Assembly: GCA_900088475.1 (NCBI GenBank) | Contig: FLMG01004254.1 | Span: 1 to 11,721 of the forward strand | Direction of reading: 5' to 3' | Length of the DNA: 11,721 nt | Origin: Hyphochytrium catenoides | Taxonomy: Eukaryota > Sar > Hyphochytriomycetes > Hyphochytriales > Hyphochytriaceae | Shown: piece after piece, positions 1 to 8,200 of the stretch | Position numbering within the stretch: the first letter of the stretch is position 1 | How the letters are laid out: each line of letters starts with the position of its first letter | Program-made: the position numbers and the translations under genes | The notes under the pieces: generated by a model | The model's database searches: none | The model's input: the letters and a program-made list of their open reading frames with translations, nothing else | What the model was told of the DNA's origin: nothing

Positions 1-131
1 TGAACTATGACACAGAGGCTTGTTTGTGGGTCCTGACGAGGAGAGAAGAAAATAGAATTAGGAGCGCCAAGAGAGAGAGCGCGAGAGAATGGGGAGGAGG
101 GAGAAAGAGGAAACACTGAGCGCGGGTTGAG

Positions 132-163
<32 letters not shown>

Positions 164-190
164 TTGGTCTTCTGGACCGAGGAGGAGAAG
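1..190. repeat. GA-rich low-complexity sequence, longest tract 131-163
   Basis: Purine-rich + strand with an interrupted (GA)n tract at 131-163. Open frames here translate to serine/leucine repeats and are compositional. No gene seen. Confidence 0.6.
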
Positions 191-410
191 AAGGATGCTG
201 CCAATCAACGAAAGATTTTGTGATGACAGGGCGGCGTAACCTCAGGAATCATAGAACCTCAGCCAATAGTCTATAAAGGACAGGTGATTCTACGCGGCTT
301 TCTTTGGGTCAGAAGGATTTGGAAGGTTGGCCCTTGGAAGATTCTGACACACCTTCAACCACCTTAGGGAGCCGCTAACGGTACTTGTTTGATCTCCCTC
401 TCTTTATAAA
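190..410. other. Non-repetitive island, no gene recognised
   Basis: Mixed-composition sequence between repeat blocks. Short open stretches exist on both strands but none is long or recognisable. A CCAAT at 263-267 and TATAAA at 272-277 are present on the + strand, but they are too close together to be convincing promoter elements. It may be an unrecognised exon or UTR. Confidence 0.4.
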
Positions 411-860
411 GTTTTTCCTTGTCCATTATCTTAGCTCTCTCTTCTTCCGGCTGCTTCTCCTCTCTCTTCTGCTGCCTCCTTACCTCTGTCTCTTCTCTTT
501 CTCTCTCTTTCTTACTCTTTCTGCTCGTTCTTCCTCTTTCTTCCCGTCTTCTCTCTCTTCTTCCGACTTCTTCGTTTCCTCTCTCTTCTTTCTCTCTCTT
601 TCTTACTCTTTCCTGCTCTTTCTTCATCTTCTTCCTGTCTTCTCTCTCTTCTTCTGCTTCGGTCACCTAAGTAGTACTACTTTTACTATCTTCTGTGCTC
701 TGGCTGCTTCTCTCTCCTCCGCCTGGCGCCGCCGTATACTTTCTTTCTCTCTTCTCTCTTCTCTTTCGACGATCTATCTTTTTTCTTTCTCGTTCTCCAA
801 TTCCTTTGTTTGCTTCTCTCTCCTGGTCATATATCTATCATCATGGAGGAGTTGTTAGTT
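380..860. repeat. CT-rich block with a 91-bp imperfect tandem duplication
   Basis: Almost pure pyrimidine on the + strand. A unit starting at 497 (CTTTCTCTCTCTTTCTTACT) recurs at 588. The matching later part, GTCTTCTCTCTCTTCTTC, is at 546 and again at 637, giving a constant 91-bp offset with a few substitutions. Open frames on + (Ser/Leu/Phe) and minus (Glu/Arg/Lys) are compositional; no start context or homology supports a gene. Confidence 0.65.
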
Positions 861-925
861 CTCTCCTCCTTCTTCGCTAGGATGATCGATGATGAACAGT
901 GCTCTTTCTCTTCACTCATGAATCT

Positions 926-946
926 CTGCTGCTGCTGCTGCTGCTG
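926..946. repeat. (CTG)7 trinucleotide repeat
   Basis: Seven perfect CTG units followed by ATGATGA. No gene model covers it. Confidence 0.8.
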
Positions 947-1295
947 ATGATGACAGAAAAAGGAGACACATCGCCCTTTGATGGCAGGCGTCATCTTCTC
1001 TTGTTCTCTCTCTCTTTTTCCTGATATCTTCTGACAGGTGAGGAGAAAGAAGAGGAGAGAAGAAGGTAGATAAAATAAAGAGAGACGAAGGAGAAGAAGA
1101 GAAGGCGTGACCTGCTGGTTGAAATCTCTCTCTCTCTCTCTCTTGCTCTTCTTTTTCTTTCTAAGGAAAAGGAAGACGAAAGAAGGGAGGGAGAGGCAAA
1201 AACTATAGAAAAGGAGAGAGAGACACTGCTATGGCTATCACTCTTTCCTTTGTTCTCGCTTTCTTTATAAGGAAGATTTTCTGATCTCTTCACTA

Positions 1296-1301
1296 TTTAT
1301 T
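1296..1301 (-). terminator. Candidate poly(A) signal for the PHI-1/EXORDIUM-like gene
   Basis: AATAAA on the minus strand about 225 nt past the TAA at 1526-1524, within an AT-rich patch (1290-1320) that stands out from the GA/CT-rich surroundings. Motif evidence only. Confidence 0.3.
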
Positions 1302-1523
1302 ATTATCATTCATCTTATTCTTTGTTTAGAAAGGAGAAAGCTTTCTCTTTATAGAAAAAAAAGGTAACAAACAAGAAAGAAGGCAACGCTGAAGCTCTTT
1401 CCTCGTCAGCCGAAGAAGAAGAGAGAGAAGGTTCTCTTCTCCTTTCTCTTTCTTAGCTCACCTTGCCCACCAGAAGAGAGAGAGAGAGAGACAGCAGACA
1501 GATCTAACATAAGAAGACAGGCT

Positions 1524-1708
1524 TTAGAAGGGTCTGCCAGTGGAGCAGCCTTGTGTCTCGGCGTCCCAGTTCTGTTGGATTAGATACTTGCGGCCGTCAA
1601 CCTCGACATTGTACTCTGCGCCGTTTGTGAGACGGCTGGTCTTCCCGTACTTGAAGCCACTGCAGAGGGTAGCCGTAGATAGACCAACAACAAAGAGAGA
1701 GAGAGAGA

Positions 1709-1742
<34 letters not shown>

Positions 1743-1833
1743 TGTGTAAGAATGGCGACATCTTTGCTGCGTTGGGGAGGTTACCAAGGGGGAAAAAGTA
1801 ACAACGGCAGATAAGAAGGAAGAGAACGGAGTT

Positions 1834-1868
<35 letters not shown>

Positions 1869-2720
1869 CTATCCCACAATAAAACTTACCACTTGTCAGC
1901 ATTCTCATAGCCCTGGGCGTCCTGCCAGGCCCTGAGCTCCTCCACATCCGAGACGGGGTCGCTCACCGCCTCCACGAGCTCATGGGCAAAGACAGAGAGA
2001 AGCGCATCCACGCCCACGTCATTGTTCGGAGACACTCTCTGGTTCTTAGGCGAGCACCCAGACAGGCAGCGGTTGGGGTTGCCGACGAAAGAATAAAAGT
2101 ATCTTCTCTCCTCAATCTTCATAGAGACGTGGTACCCGCAATAGTTCCTGCAGAACGCAGCGTTCCCTAGATCTGGCCGGATCTGCTCACTGACATCAGC
2201 CGAGGAGAGAAAGAAGTAGATGGCCGTGTCATCATCAGGCAGATCCCCAGACTTTATATATTTGGTCAGCAGGTCTGGGATCGCGTTTCCAGAGATTCTC
2301 TTCCCAAGAGAATAGCTATCGGTGTACGTCTTCCCTAGCCTGATGCCGTTCTCTACCTTGACAAACTCCTTGGGCGAGGTGCTGTTGGCCTGGAAGTAGT
2401 AGGTGCTCATGATGTTATACCACTCTGTCTTGTCCACGTTGCCGCTAAAGTGCTCGACCGTCTCCTTCTGCTGCTCCGTCCAGTTTCCATAGTAGAGAAG
2501 ATGGACGTACGTGGGACCCACGAGGACAGGGTTCCCCATCGTATATTTGATGGCATCCGTGGCGGCAGAAGAGGAGTCTTCTCCCTCTCCTCCAAAGATG
2601 TCTTTCCCTCTTTGATCCTCTCCGCCGATAAAAGGAGATTCGTAGGTGGTTGGGTAGATGAAGTGGTTGGCCGCGGAGGCGAGAGAGAAAGACGAGAGGA
2701 GAAAGAGAGAGAGTCTTCAT
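1524..2720 (-). CDS. PHI-1/EXORDIUM family secreted protein, two exons, frame break in signal peptide
   Basis: Exons 2720-1890 and 1659-1524 flank a 230-nt intron (donor GTAAGT, acceptor CTCTGCAG); the split codon becomes Cys. From ATG 2539 to TAA is 261 codons and matches the phosphate-induced/EXORDIUM family: an early G-P-T-Y-V-H-L-L-Y-Y-G-N-W strand, the cysteine pairs C-x3-C and C-x3-C around Y-x-F-V-G-N, N-D-V-G-V-D, and a C-terminal R-K-Y-L-I-Q-Q-N-W-D with a late Cys. The same frame runs upstream to about 2707 and reads as a signal peptide core ending A-S-A-A. The natural start, ATG 2718-2720 (A at -3), is one frame off. One more CT unit in the intervening run would join them (about 322 residues, close to plant EXORDIUM). 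An in-frame ATG further upstream (about 2786) would add about 22 Arg/Ser-rich residues. In plants the family is extracellular and linked to growth; the role here is unknown. Confidence 0.85.
1712..1741. repeat. (GA)n tract in intron
   Basis: About 15 uninterrupted GA units on the + strand, inside the PHI-1-like intron, so (TC)n in the transcript. Confidence 0.85.
1839..1867. repeat. (GA)n tract in intron
   Basis: About 14 uninterrupted GA units on the + strand, near the donor end of the same intron. Confidence 0.85.
2705..2713 (-). repeat. Short CT microsatellite at the signal-peptide frame break
   Basis: On the coding strand the ATG at 2718-2720 is followed by A-A-G-A and then a CT run before TTTCTCC. 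Reading from the ATG leaves the conserved frame. Reading the conserved frame backwards meets TGA overlapping the ATG. Adding two bases (one CT unit) reconciles them and yields a textbook signal peptide. This could be a true slippage allele, an assembly or base-calling error, or a sign that the start lies in another exon. Confidence 0.5.
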
Positions 2721-3330
2721 GATGCTGGAAGATGATGACGACCTTGTGCTCCTTCTTCTTTCTTTGTTGCAGCTGTCTGCCATCGAAAGGAAGAGCTGTT
2801 GCTGTTTTGCTGAGGATGTTCTGGAAGCGTTGCTCCTGCGCTGTCGACAGTAAACTGTGAAGTGAGACTTGAAGGGCGGAGGAGAAAGAAGAGAGGACCT
2901 TGTCTGTCTTTCTTTCTCTTTATTTGCTCGTCTATGTTGACCCAAGACCCAGGTGTTCCTTCCTATCCAATCTTTGAGGGGCAGGAGGGGAAGTGGGAGA
3001 GAGTGAGAGAGAGAGAGAGAAGTAGCTGAAGAGATCCAACACTCTCTTTTTTCCGTGTGGAGATGAAGGAACAAGATCATTCGGATCTATCCTGGGACGC
3101 AGGTTGTTTGAACCGCTCTCTGTATCCTTGCTCTCCGTTGTTCTCTCTTTCTGTCTTCGCTCTCCTCTTGTCTCTCTCTCTCTCTCTTCTCCAATGTGTA
3201 TCGCGCAGGAGCTAGAAACAGGGCAGCAGTAGGGATAAACAGGTTCTTCCATTCATGAGTGGCTTCCAACGATTCCAAGCCAGAAGAGAATAAGTCTTCC
3301 TCGCTATCCGTCAATCACGCACGGTGACAG
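2721..3330. other. 5' flank of the PHI-1-like gene, no convincing gene
   Basis: 2721-2940 is fairly complex sequence that probably includes the 5' leader. 2990-3190 carries short GA and CT tracts on opposite strands. The open minus-strand stretch 3087-3314 starts at TTG, not ATG, and dissolves into R/E repeats. Its first 40 codons look more complex than the surroundings, so an unrecognised exon is possible. Confidence 0.35.
2917..2928 (-). terminator. Possible poly(A) signal upstream of the PHI-1-like gene
   Basis: The minus strand carries GCAAATAAAG here, containing AATAAA. It lies about 200 nt upstream of the PHI-1-like start, so it would have to end a transcript from further right on the minus strand. 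No convincing gene is seen there; the only candidate is an open stretch at 3087-3314 with no ATG. Chance occurrence is quite possible. Confidence 0.15.
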
Positions 3331-3348
3331 ATGTCTTTCCTATCCCTA

Positions 3349-3404
<56 letters not shown>
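3349..3404. repeat. (CT)n tract, the longest in the window
   Basis: CT repeats from 3349, with one G at 3360, then 22 perfect units at 3361-3404. Intergenic. Confidence 0.9.
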
Positions 3405-3408
<4 letters not shown>

Positions 3409-3678
3409 CTTGTGGAGCTGCCCTCTTTCGCTGGTCTGGACTCCTTCCCTTTGTTCTCTCTTTCTCCTTTAAGATCCCTTTCTCTCCCCTTCCGGCTTCC
3501 AATCGACCTGATTGATCTCTCTCTCCAAAGGTGCGTCTGACTTCAACCTCTGCTCCTTCCCGTCAGCTCCGCCAAGAACTACGGTCCTTGAAGCCCTTCT
3601 GGCATATCTTGTTCTCTCTTTGTTTTTCTCTTCCTTTACCTCTCTCTCTGTTCCTGTTCCATCATCTTTCTCTCTCAT

Positions 3679-3685
<7 letters not shown>

Positions 3686-3710
<25 letters not shown>
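3686..3710. repeat. (CT)n tract
   Basis: About 12 uninterrupted CT units on the + strand within a longer pyrimidine-rich block that starts near 3600. Confidence 0.85.
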
Positions 3711-3860
3711 ATTTATACCAAGCCTTCGAGCTGAGAAGTGCAAACATAGTGCACGGTCTAAGAAATGTCTTGAGGAAGAAGAGAAGCGATCGCAGCATTG
3801 TATGTGGTGCACAACTGGTAGAACAACCTCAACGCTGTTCCGCGCCTCACTTCTTCCATT
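3710..3860. other. Non-repetitive island between CT blocks
   Basis: Both strands are open through here. The + frame gives a stretch starting H-L-Y-Q-A-F-E-L-R-S-A-N-I-V-H-G-L-R that looks more protein-like than the flanking Ser/Leu repeats. No ATG-proximal start, splice partner or known family is visible, so I do not call a gene. Confidence 0.3.
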
Positions 3861-4039
3861 TCTCTCTTTCCTACTTCCTCTGTTTCTTCCTCGGCTGTTG
3901 TCTGCTATTTCCCTTTCTTTTCTGCTTCTCTGTCTCTCCCTCTCTCTCTGTCACCTGCTCCCGCCATCTCCTTCTCTCTGTCCTCCTGTTATCTGTCTCG
4001 CCTCTCTTTGTTTGTTTATTTAGCTATGTCTAGATTTCA

Positions 4040-4042
<3 letters not shown>

Positions 4043-4080
<38 letters not shown>
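4043..4080. repeat. (TC)n tract
   Basis: Nineteen uninterrupted TC units on the + strand, followed by ACTCACTC and further CT-rich sequence to about 4130. Confidence 0.9.
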
Positions 4081-4084
<4 letters not shown>

Positions 4085-4136
4085 ACTCTCTCTCTTTCCC
4101 TCTTTTGCGTGTCTCTTTCTCTCTCTCTCACGCTCA

Positions 4137-4305
4137 GATAAAACGGTAGTCGAACTTTGGATGGCTGCTTCTTGGTTTCGGTTGTTTCATGATCCTGCGT
4201 CACAGAAAGCAGTACTTCCGCTATTTGAGAGCCAAAAGATCGTATTTCGGCGCTAATTCGGGTGAACGTGGTAATATCGGTGCTAGCCTTGCCGGAATGT
4301 TTGTC
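4137..4305. other. Non-repetitive island, no gene recognised
   Basis: About 170 bp of mixed composition. The minus frame stays open with a Thr/Ser-rich, moderately complex peptide; the + frame is open to a stop at about 4254-4256. Neither has a clear start, splice site or known motif. It could be an exon or a degraded element. Confidence 0.3.
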
Positions 4306-4563
4306 TCTTCTCTCTCTCTCTCTGTCTCTCCTCTTTCCCAAGTAGTTTGATGATGCTCGTCTCTTCTTTCCCTCTCTCTGTCTCTCCCCTCTCCTAAGTA
4401 GTTCAATGAGGGTTAGGCCTAACCCTAACCCTAAGTTTCTCTTTCTCTTTCTTCCACGCGTACTCACGAAGTTCCACGGAGCCTCTCTCTCTCTCGCTCT
4501 CCCCCTCTCACGTAGTCCAACCCTAAAGGAACTCTTTCTCTCTTTCTCACGTCGTTCAATGGA
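4303..4563. repeat. Degenerate minisatellite: five CT-rich units separated by AGTAGTTCAATGA-like anchors
   Basis: Anchors AAGTAGTTTGATGA (4340), AAGTAGTTCAATGA (4396), CGAAGTTCCACGGA (4467), a CGTAGTCCAACCCT variant (about 4511) and CGTCGTTCAATGGA (4550) are separated by CT-rich runs at spacings of about 40-71 bp. The units are clearly related but diverged. Confidence 0.6.
4410..4435. repeat. Interstitial telomere-like motif with head-to-head palindrome
   Basis: The 16-bp perfect palindrome GGGTTAGGCCTAACCC (4410-4425) continues as TAACCCTAAG, giving about two and a half CCCTAA units to the right of one inverted unit. A further AACCCTAAA occurs at about 4519. It sits in the minisatellite. 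Confidence 0.7.
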
Positions 4564-4569
4564 ACATAG

Positions 4570-4860
4570 CGGCTTAGAAAATTATTGGAAGGAGACCATA
4601 GAGAAAGTGTGATGCGGCCTGCAGTCGACCGGCCGCGCCGCCTTCCTTCTAAAGCAAGGGACGACCGTATCCGAGAGACACAAAGGCGAAAGCAGGCAGA
4701 AGAAGGAACATCGCGCCGTCTAAAGAGGAACCCAAGAGAGACAGAGGGAGAGCAGAGAGTAATGTCGACAAAGAGAAATGATCGTGGTCGACGTCATTCG
4801 CTTTTCTGCTTGCAGTCTCTCTCTCTCTCTTTTCCCCTCTCTCTCTCTCTCTGAAAAACT
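4570..4860. other. Intergenic, no gene recognised
   Basis: Contains a GC-rich patch at 4614-4641, then purine-rich sequence to 4800 and CT tracts at 4817-4853. Open frames on both strands are charged or low-complexity. The minus strand has a short open stretch starting M-F-L-L-L-P-A-F-A-F after an AG, but no complete gene can be built. Confidence 0.35.
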
Positions 4861-4927
4861 TCTCATCATCTCTTGAGGTCAATGAGTCATTCGTCTGGAG
4901 CGGATATCACACTTCGGACCGTCTTAC

Positions 4928-4995
4928 TATTATAGCTCGAAGCCTTCTCCTTTTCATTCCCACTGCGTCTGATGTCAGCAGGGCTGCACACAGGG
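4928..4995 (-). other. Possible extra exon downstream of the large gene
   Basis: An open stretch ends at ATA-ATA followed by the donor-like GTAAGA and begins after TGTGCAG. It reads L-C-A-A-L-L-T-S-D-A-V-G-M-K-R-R-R-L-R-A. The acceptor exists in two copies 12 bp apart. It would need a phase-1 upstream partner; the exon 9 alternative donor at 5682 would supply one. This is weak without transcript data. Confidence 0.2.
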
Positions 4996-5003
4996 CTGCA
5001 CAC
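4979..5003. repeat. 12-bp perfect tandem duplication containing an AG acceptor-like site
   Basis: AGGGCTGCACAC occurs twice in direct succession (4980-4991, 4992-5003). On the minus strand each copy provides GTGTGCAG, so any splice acceptor here is duplicated with an in-frame 12-nt offset. Confidence 0.7.
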
Positions 5004-5259
5004 AAGATAGAGAGAGGTAAAAGGGCATCTGGCAAAGATACCAAGGGAGAGAGAGAGAGAGAGAGAAAGATTGGAGGAGAGAGTAGAAGAGAAGGAGAAC
5101 CTACGAAGGCGATAGTAGGAGAGAAACAGCTTAGTTCCTCTCCCATTCGTTGTGTTCTTTCTCTCTCTGCAATAGATAAACAGGGAAAGAAAGAGTGTTC
5201 TCTCACACGAAGTAAGAGACAGAGAGAAAGCTGAGCTAGCAGCTTCGATCTCTCTCTCC

Positions 5260-8200
5260 CTAAGTAAGAAGAGAAGAGGAGAACTCTGTCTCCAGAGTTT
5301 GCAGAGACATCTTCAGCATCTTCACAGCCGAGAGATCCACGCCTTGTGTTCCTAGCTGCCTGACTCTCTCACAAAGGGCAAGACTTCTCTCTCCTTTATC
5401 GAAGTCGCGCATCCATAATGAGAGACGGACAAGAGGAAGAGAGAAGACAGAAAGGACAGTGAGAGAGAGAGAGACAACAGAGAGAGAAGGGGTGTAAAGA
5501 TCAACATAAGCTTTCCGCAGCTTCAGAACAGACACCTAGATCACCATTGAGAAGATCCAGAAAAGAGAGAGAGACATGGAGTGGAAGAGAGCAGCCAAGC
5601 CAATAGGAATGAGCCTAATAAAATAAGGTGAAGACAGATGGATCTGTGCTCGGACAGAGCCTTTTCTCTCTTCTCTCTCACCTGTCACCAGGACGCCCTT
5701 CAACACATAGCGCAGACCTTCCTGTCTCCTTGTGGATACTCCTCCGCCCTTGTCTATCTCTTTCTGCGTGCGCTCTCTCTCTCTGGCTTTCCTTTCTTCT
5801 GCCTTCATTCTCTCGTTCTTCTCTCTTTTGTCTATCTCTTCCCTCTCTACTCTGAGTCTAAAGGCAATGACAGCTTCTAAACTCAAGGAGGAAGAGGAGT
5901 TTGCGAGCACAGCTGCAGAGTCTAGCAGTTCTCTCTCCATCCTGTTGAGCTCGTGAGGAAGTTGCTCCTGATCCAGGAGAGAAACATCTTCAGCAAAATG
6001 GTTGCTCTTGAACACTTTCTCCCGGAGATGGACCTGTGTGCAGTTAGGACGACATGGAAAGAAGAGACAGTTGAGGACCACCAGCTAACAGAGAGAAGAG
6101 AGAGAGAGAGAGAGAGAATAGCAACGAGAGACACTGCTCCAGGGAGGATCAAAGATCTCAGCATAATCAACAGAGAGCAGGGCAATACAGCAGAACAGCA
6201 GGAAGAGAGAGAGGAAAGACGAACCATCAGAACGAGAGGAAACTGTTCTTTCTAGTTTAGGGAGAGAGAGAGAGCGAGAGAGAGAGAGAGAGGTAGAGGC
6301 AGACAGGCAGCGGGGACGAAGCAGGGAAGTGGAAGTACTTACTAGATCCCGAATCAGCACGTCATAGCGCTGCACCTGCTCCCACTTAGTGCTAAGAAGG
6401 TGCTTCATTATCGACGGCGCGTCCTGGATCTGGCGGATCTTATCGCGAACTTGACTGGCATAATGCTCGAGCGTTGCCAGCGCCCAGTAGCGGCGGTAAG
6501 CACGGCCCGCTCTCTCTCTCTCCTCGCTAGAAAAGACAGGGGAAGAGAGGCCACTGGCGAGCTTCTCTTCCACCTTTAGCCTAAGGTGTCCAAAGGTATG
6601 ACAAGAGAGGGCGAGGGAAAGGGTTGAAAAGATAGACATGGAAGCCGGACACCAGAGAGGAGAGGAGATTGGAATCTGGGACGAGAAGAAGCCATTGACC
6701 AGCGAGAGAGGTCGGAAAGGGAGAGGAAGAAACTTCAGAGAGAGATGTGTCTACCAAGAGAAAGACGTACTTCTCAATCCAGGTTGAAGGAGCTGAGGAT
6801 GATCCCAGAGGAAGACCCAAGGCATCAGCCTGTACCTCAGAGACAAGAGGAGCAATATTAACAAGAGGAGAAAAAGAACAACCGCTAGCAGAGAGAGAGG
6901 AACAAAGAAAGAGAGCGAGAGAGAGAGGGAGAGAGAGATGTGGGTAAGCGAAGGAACGAAAAGAAATCAGAGAAAGGGGAAGACACCGTTTTAAGTGCGA
7001 GAGTGCGGCCTATGACTGGGAGAAAGGAAGGGAAACGTACCTTCTGGCTCACTTCCTGGTAGAACTTGCGGGCTTCCTAGAGGAACATGGACGCAGAGAA
7101 AGAAGGACGAGGAAAGAGAAATAGAGAGTCAGAGAAAGCAAGAGAATGAAGGGAAGAGGACGGACAAGGGCAGGGCAAGAGAGTGGGAGCGAGCGAGAGA
7201 GATAGAGAGCAGGAGAAACGTTGCGGAAAAAGCAGCAAACATAGAGTTGCTATAATGAAAAGAAGAGGAGTTGCACAAGGACTGGCCACAACGCCAGGAG
7301 AGAGAAAGAGAGAGAAATAGATAGTCAAGAATCAGAATAGTCTTCATGGGACAGGCAGAGAGAGAGAGAGAGAAAGCCAAAGGGGAGCTGAAAAGGAAAG
7401 CTTTACCGTTTCAGTGCCAAGTTCCTGCGTAAGAAGACTATCGAAGAGGAGAAGGATGTCTTTCTTGTTCCGCTTGAGTTTCTCTGCTGCTCTTGACCTC
7501 ACGTGGTCGCTTAGCTAAATAAAGGGAGAGAGGGGACAATGAAGTGTGAGCCTGGTGGGGGAGAGAAGAGAGAACTGGGCGAAGGGGAATCAGTCCGTAC
7601 TATCATCTAACTCTCTCTCTTTCTCTCTCTCTCTGTCCTGTAGGTTCCCCCACTGCTTTGCCGTCCTTCCCTACTCCTTGAACCTTCTTTCTCCAACAGA
7701 ATCTCTCTCTTCCTCAGCTCTGCCATCATTCTATATCTCAGGCAGTAGCAAGATCCCTTCTTCCCTGTTCCCCCTCTGTCTCTGTCTCTCTCTCCCTTGA
7801 CGTCTTTCAGCCTAGGGATCGCGCTTCTATCCTCTGTTTCCCACTCTTTGTCTCTTCCGCTGGGGCCTCTCCCCTACGTACCTGGTTAATCAATAGACTT
7901 GGCAAGGCCTGTCCTCCTCCCATAGAGACAGCAGTTAGACTCTTCTTCAGCGTCTCTCCTTCTCCCTTTTTCCTCTCGCCGCATGCATTTGTCCAGTCTC
8001 TTTCTCTCTCGCTGTCTCTCCTCTGCAGTTCCCTACTATTCAGTGCCAATCTCGCGGCTGCCAGCTCCAGTCCCAGGCCATGGTAGCCGCCAAGAAAGAA
8101 AGGATGTCGAACTATTTCACTCATATTCGGCCGTTTGCTGGGCGAGCCTTGAAGACAGAGGGAAAGAAGAGAGAGAGCAGCAGGATCGGAGACAACAGAA

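Larger units (their letters stand above)
860..1523. other. 3' flank of the PHI-1-like gene, no gene recognised
   Basis: Alternating GA-rich and CT-rich stretches, a CTG repeat, an AT-rich patch at about 1290-1375, and a 14-bp perfect palindrome GAGAAAGCTTTCTC at 1334-1347. Open frames are short and low-complexity. Part of it is probably the 3' UTR of the gene ending at 1524. Confidence 0.45.
1660..1889 (-). other. Intron of the PHI-1/EXORDIUM-like gene with two GA/CT tracts
   Basis: A 230-nt intron, phase 2, donor GTAAGT and acceptor TGCAG. On the coding strand it is dominated by two (CT)n tracts (1712-1741 and 1839-1867), leaving a long pyrimidine stretch before the acceptor. In-frame stops follow the donor immediately (TGG TAA), so retention would truncate the protein before its last 45 residues. 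Confidence 0.75.
5260..7514 (-). other. Multi-exon helical C-terminal region of the large gene
   Basis: Seven small exons, residues 828-1137, downstream of the kinase fold. Exon 4 (7514-7407) is 36 codons of charged helix. Exon 5 is a 36-nt microexon encoding E-A-R-K-F-Y-Q-E-V-S-Q-K. Exon 6 (59 nt) ends in phase 2 and is completed by the G of exon 7. Exons 7 and 8 encode long amphipathic helices rich in Leu, Glu and Arg. Exon 9 is 33 nt. Exon 10 ends at TAG. I do not recognise a family; heptad-like spacing suggests a coiled-coil or scaffold region. Boundaries have good donors (GTAAAG, GTACGT, GTACGT, GTAAGT, GTAGAG) and clear AG acceptors. No AATAAA is visible within 350 nt after the stop. 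Confidence 0.55.

Noticed and set aside
263-277. CCAAT followed by TATAAA on the + strand
   Set aside because: The elements are only about 5 bp apart and no + strand gene follows.
385-858. A 157-codon + strand frame and a 100-codon minus frame in the CT block
   Set aside because: Both are pure composition (Ser/Leu/Phe or Glu/Arg/Lys) from a pyrimidine-rich repeat block with a tandem duplication.
1334-1347. 14-bp palindrome GAGAAAGCTTTCTC as a terminator hairpin
   Set aside because: It has no loop, the setting is eukaryotic, and such palindromes arise easily in GA/CT-rich DNA.
3331-4256. Several Ser/Leu-rich + strand frames across the CT tracts
   Set aside because: They are reading frames through (CT)n, which encode Ser-Leu in every phase without stops.
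4614-4641. GC-rich patch with adjoining PstI, SalI and EagI sites, resembling a cloning linker
   Set aside because: It does not match a linker I can name, and the flanks are native-looking. Chance in a short GC-rich stretch is enough to explain it.
5260-7514. Assignment of the C-terminal helices to a known family (for example ESCRT-associated V domains or chloroplast-positioning proteins)
   Set aside because: Only short, weak resemblances such as K-F-Y-x-E were seen, with no consistent domain order.
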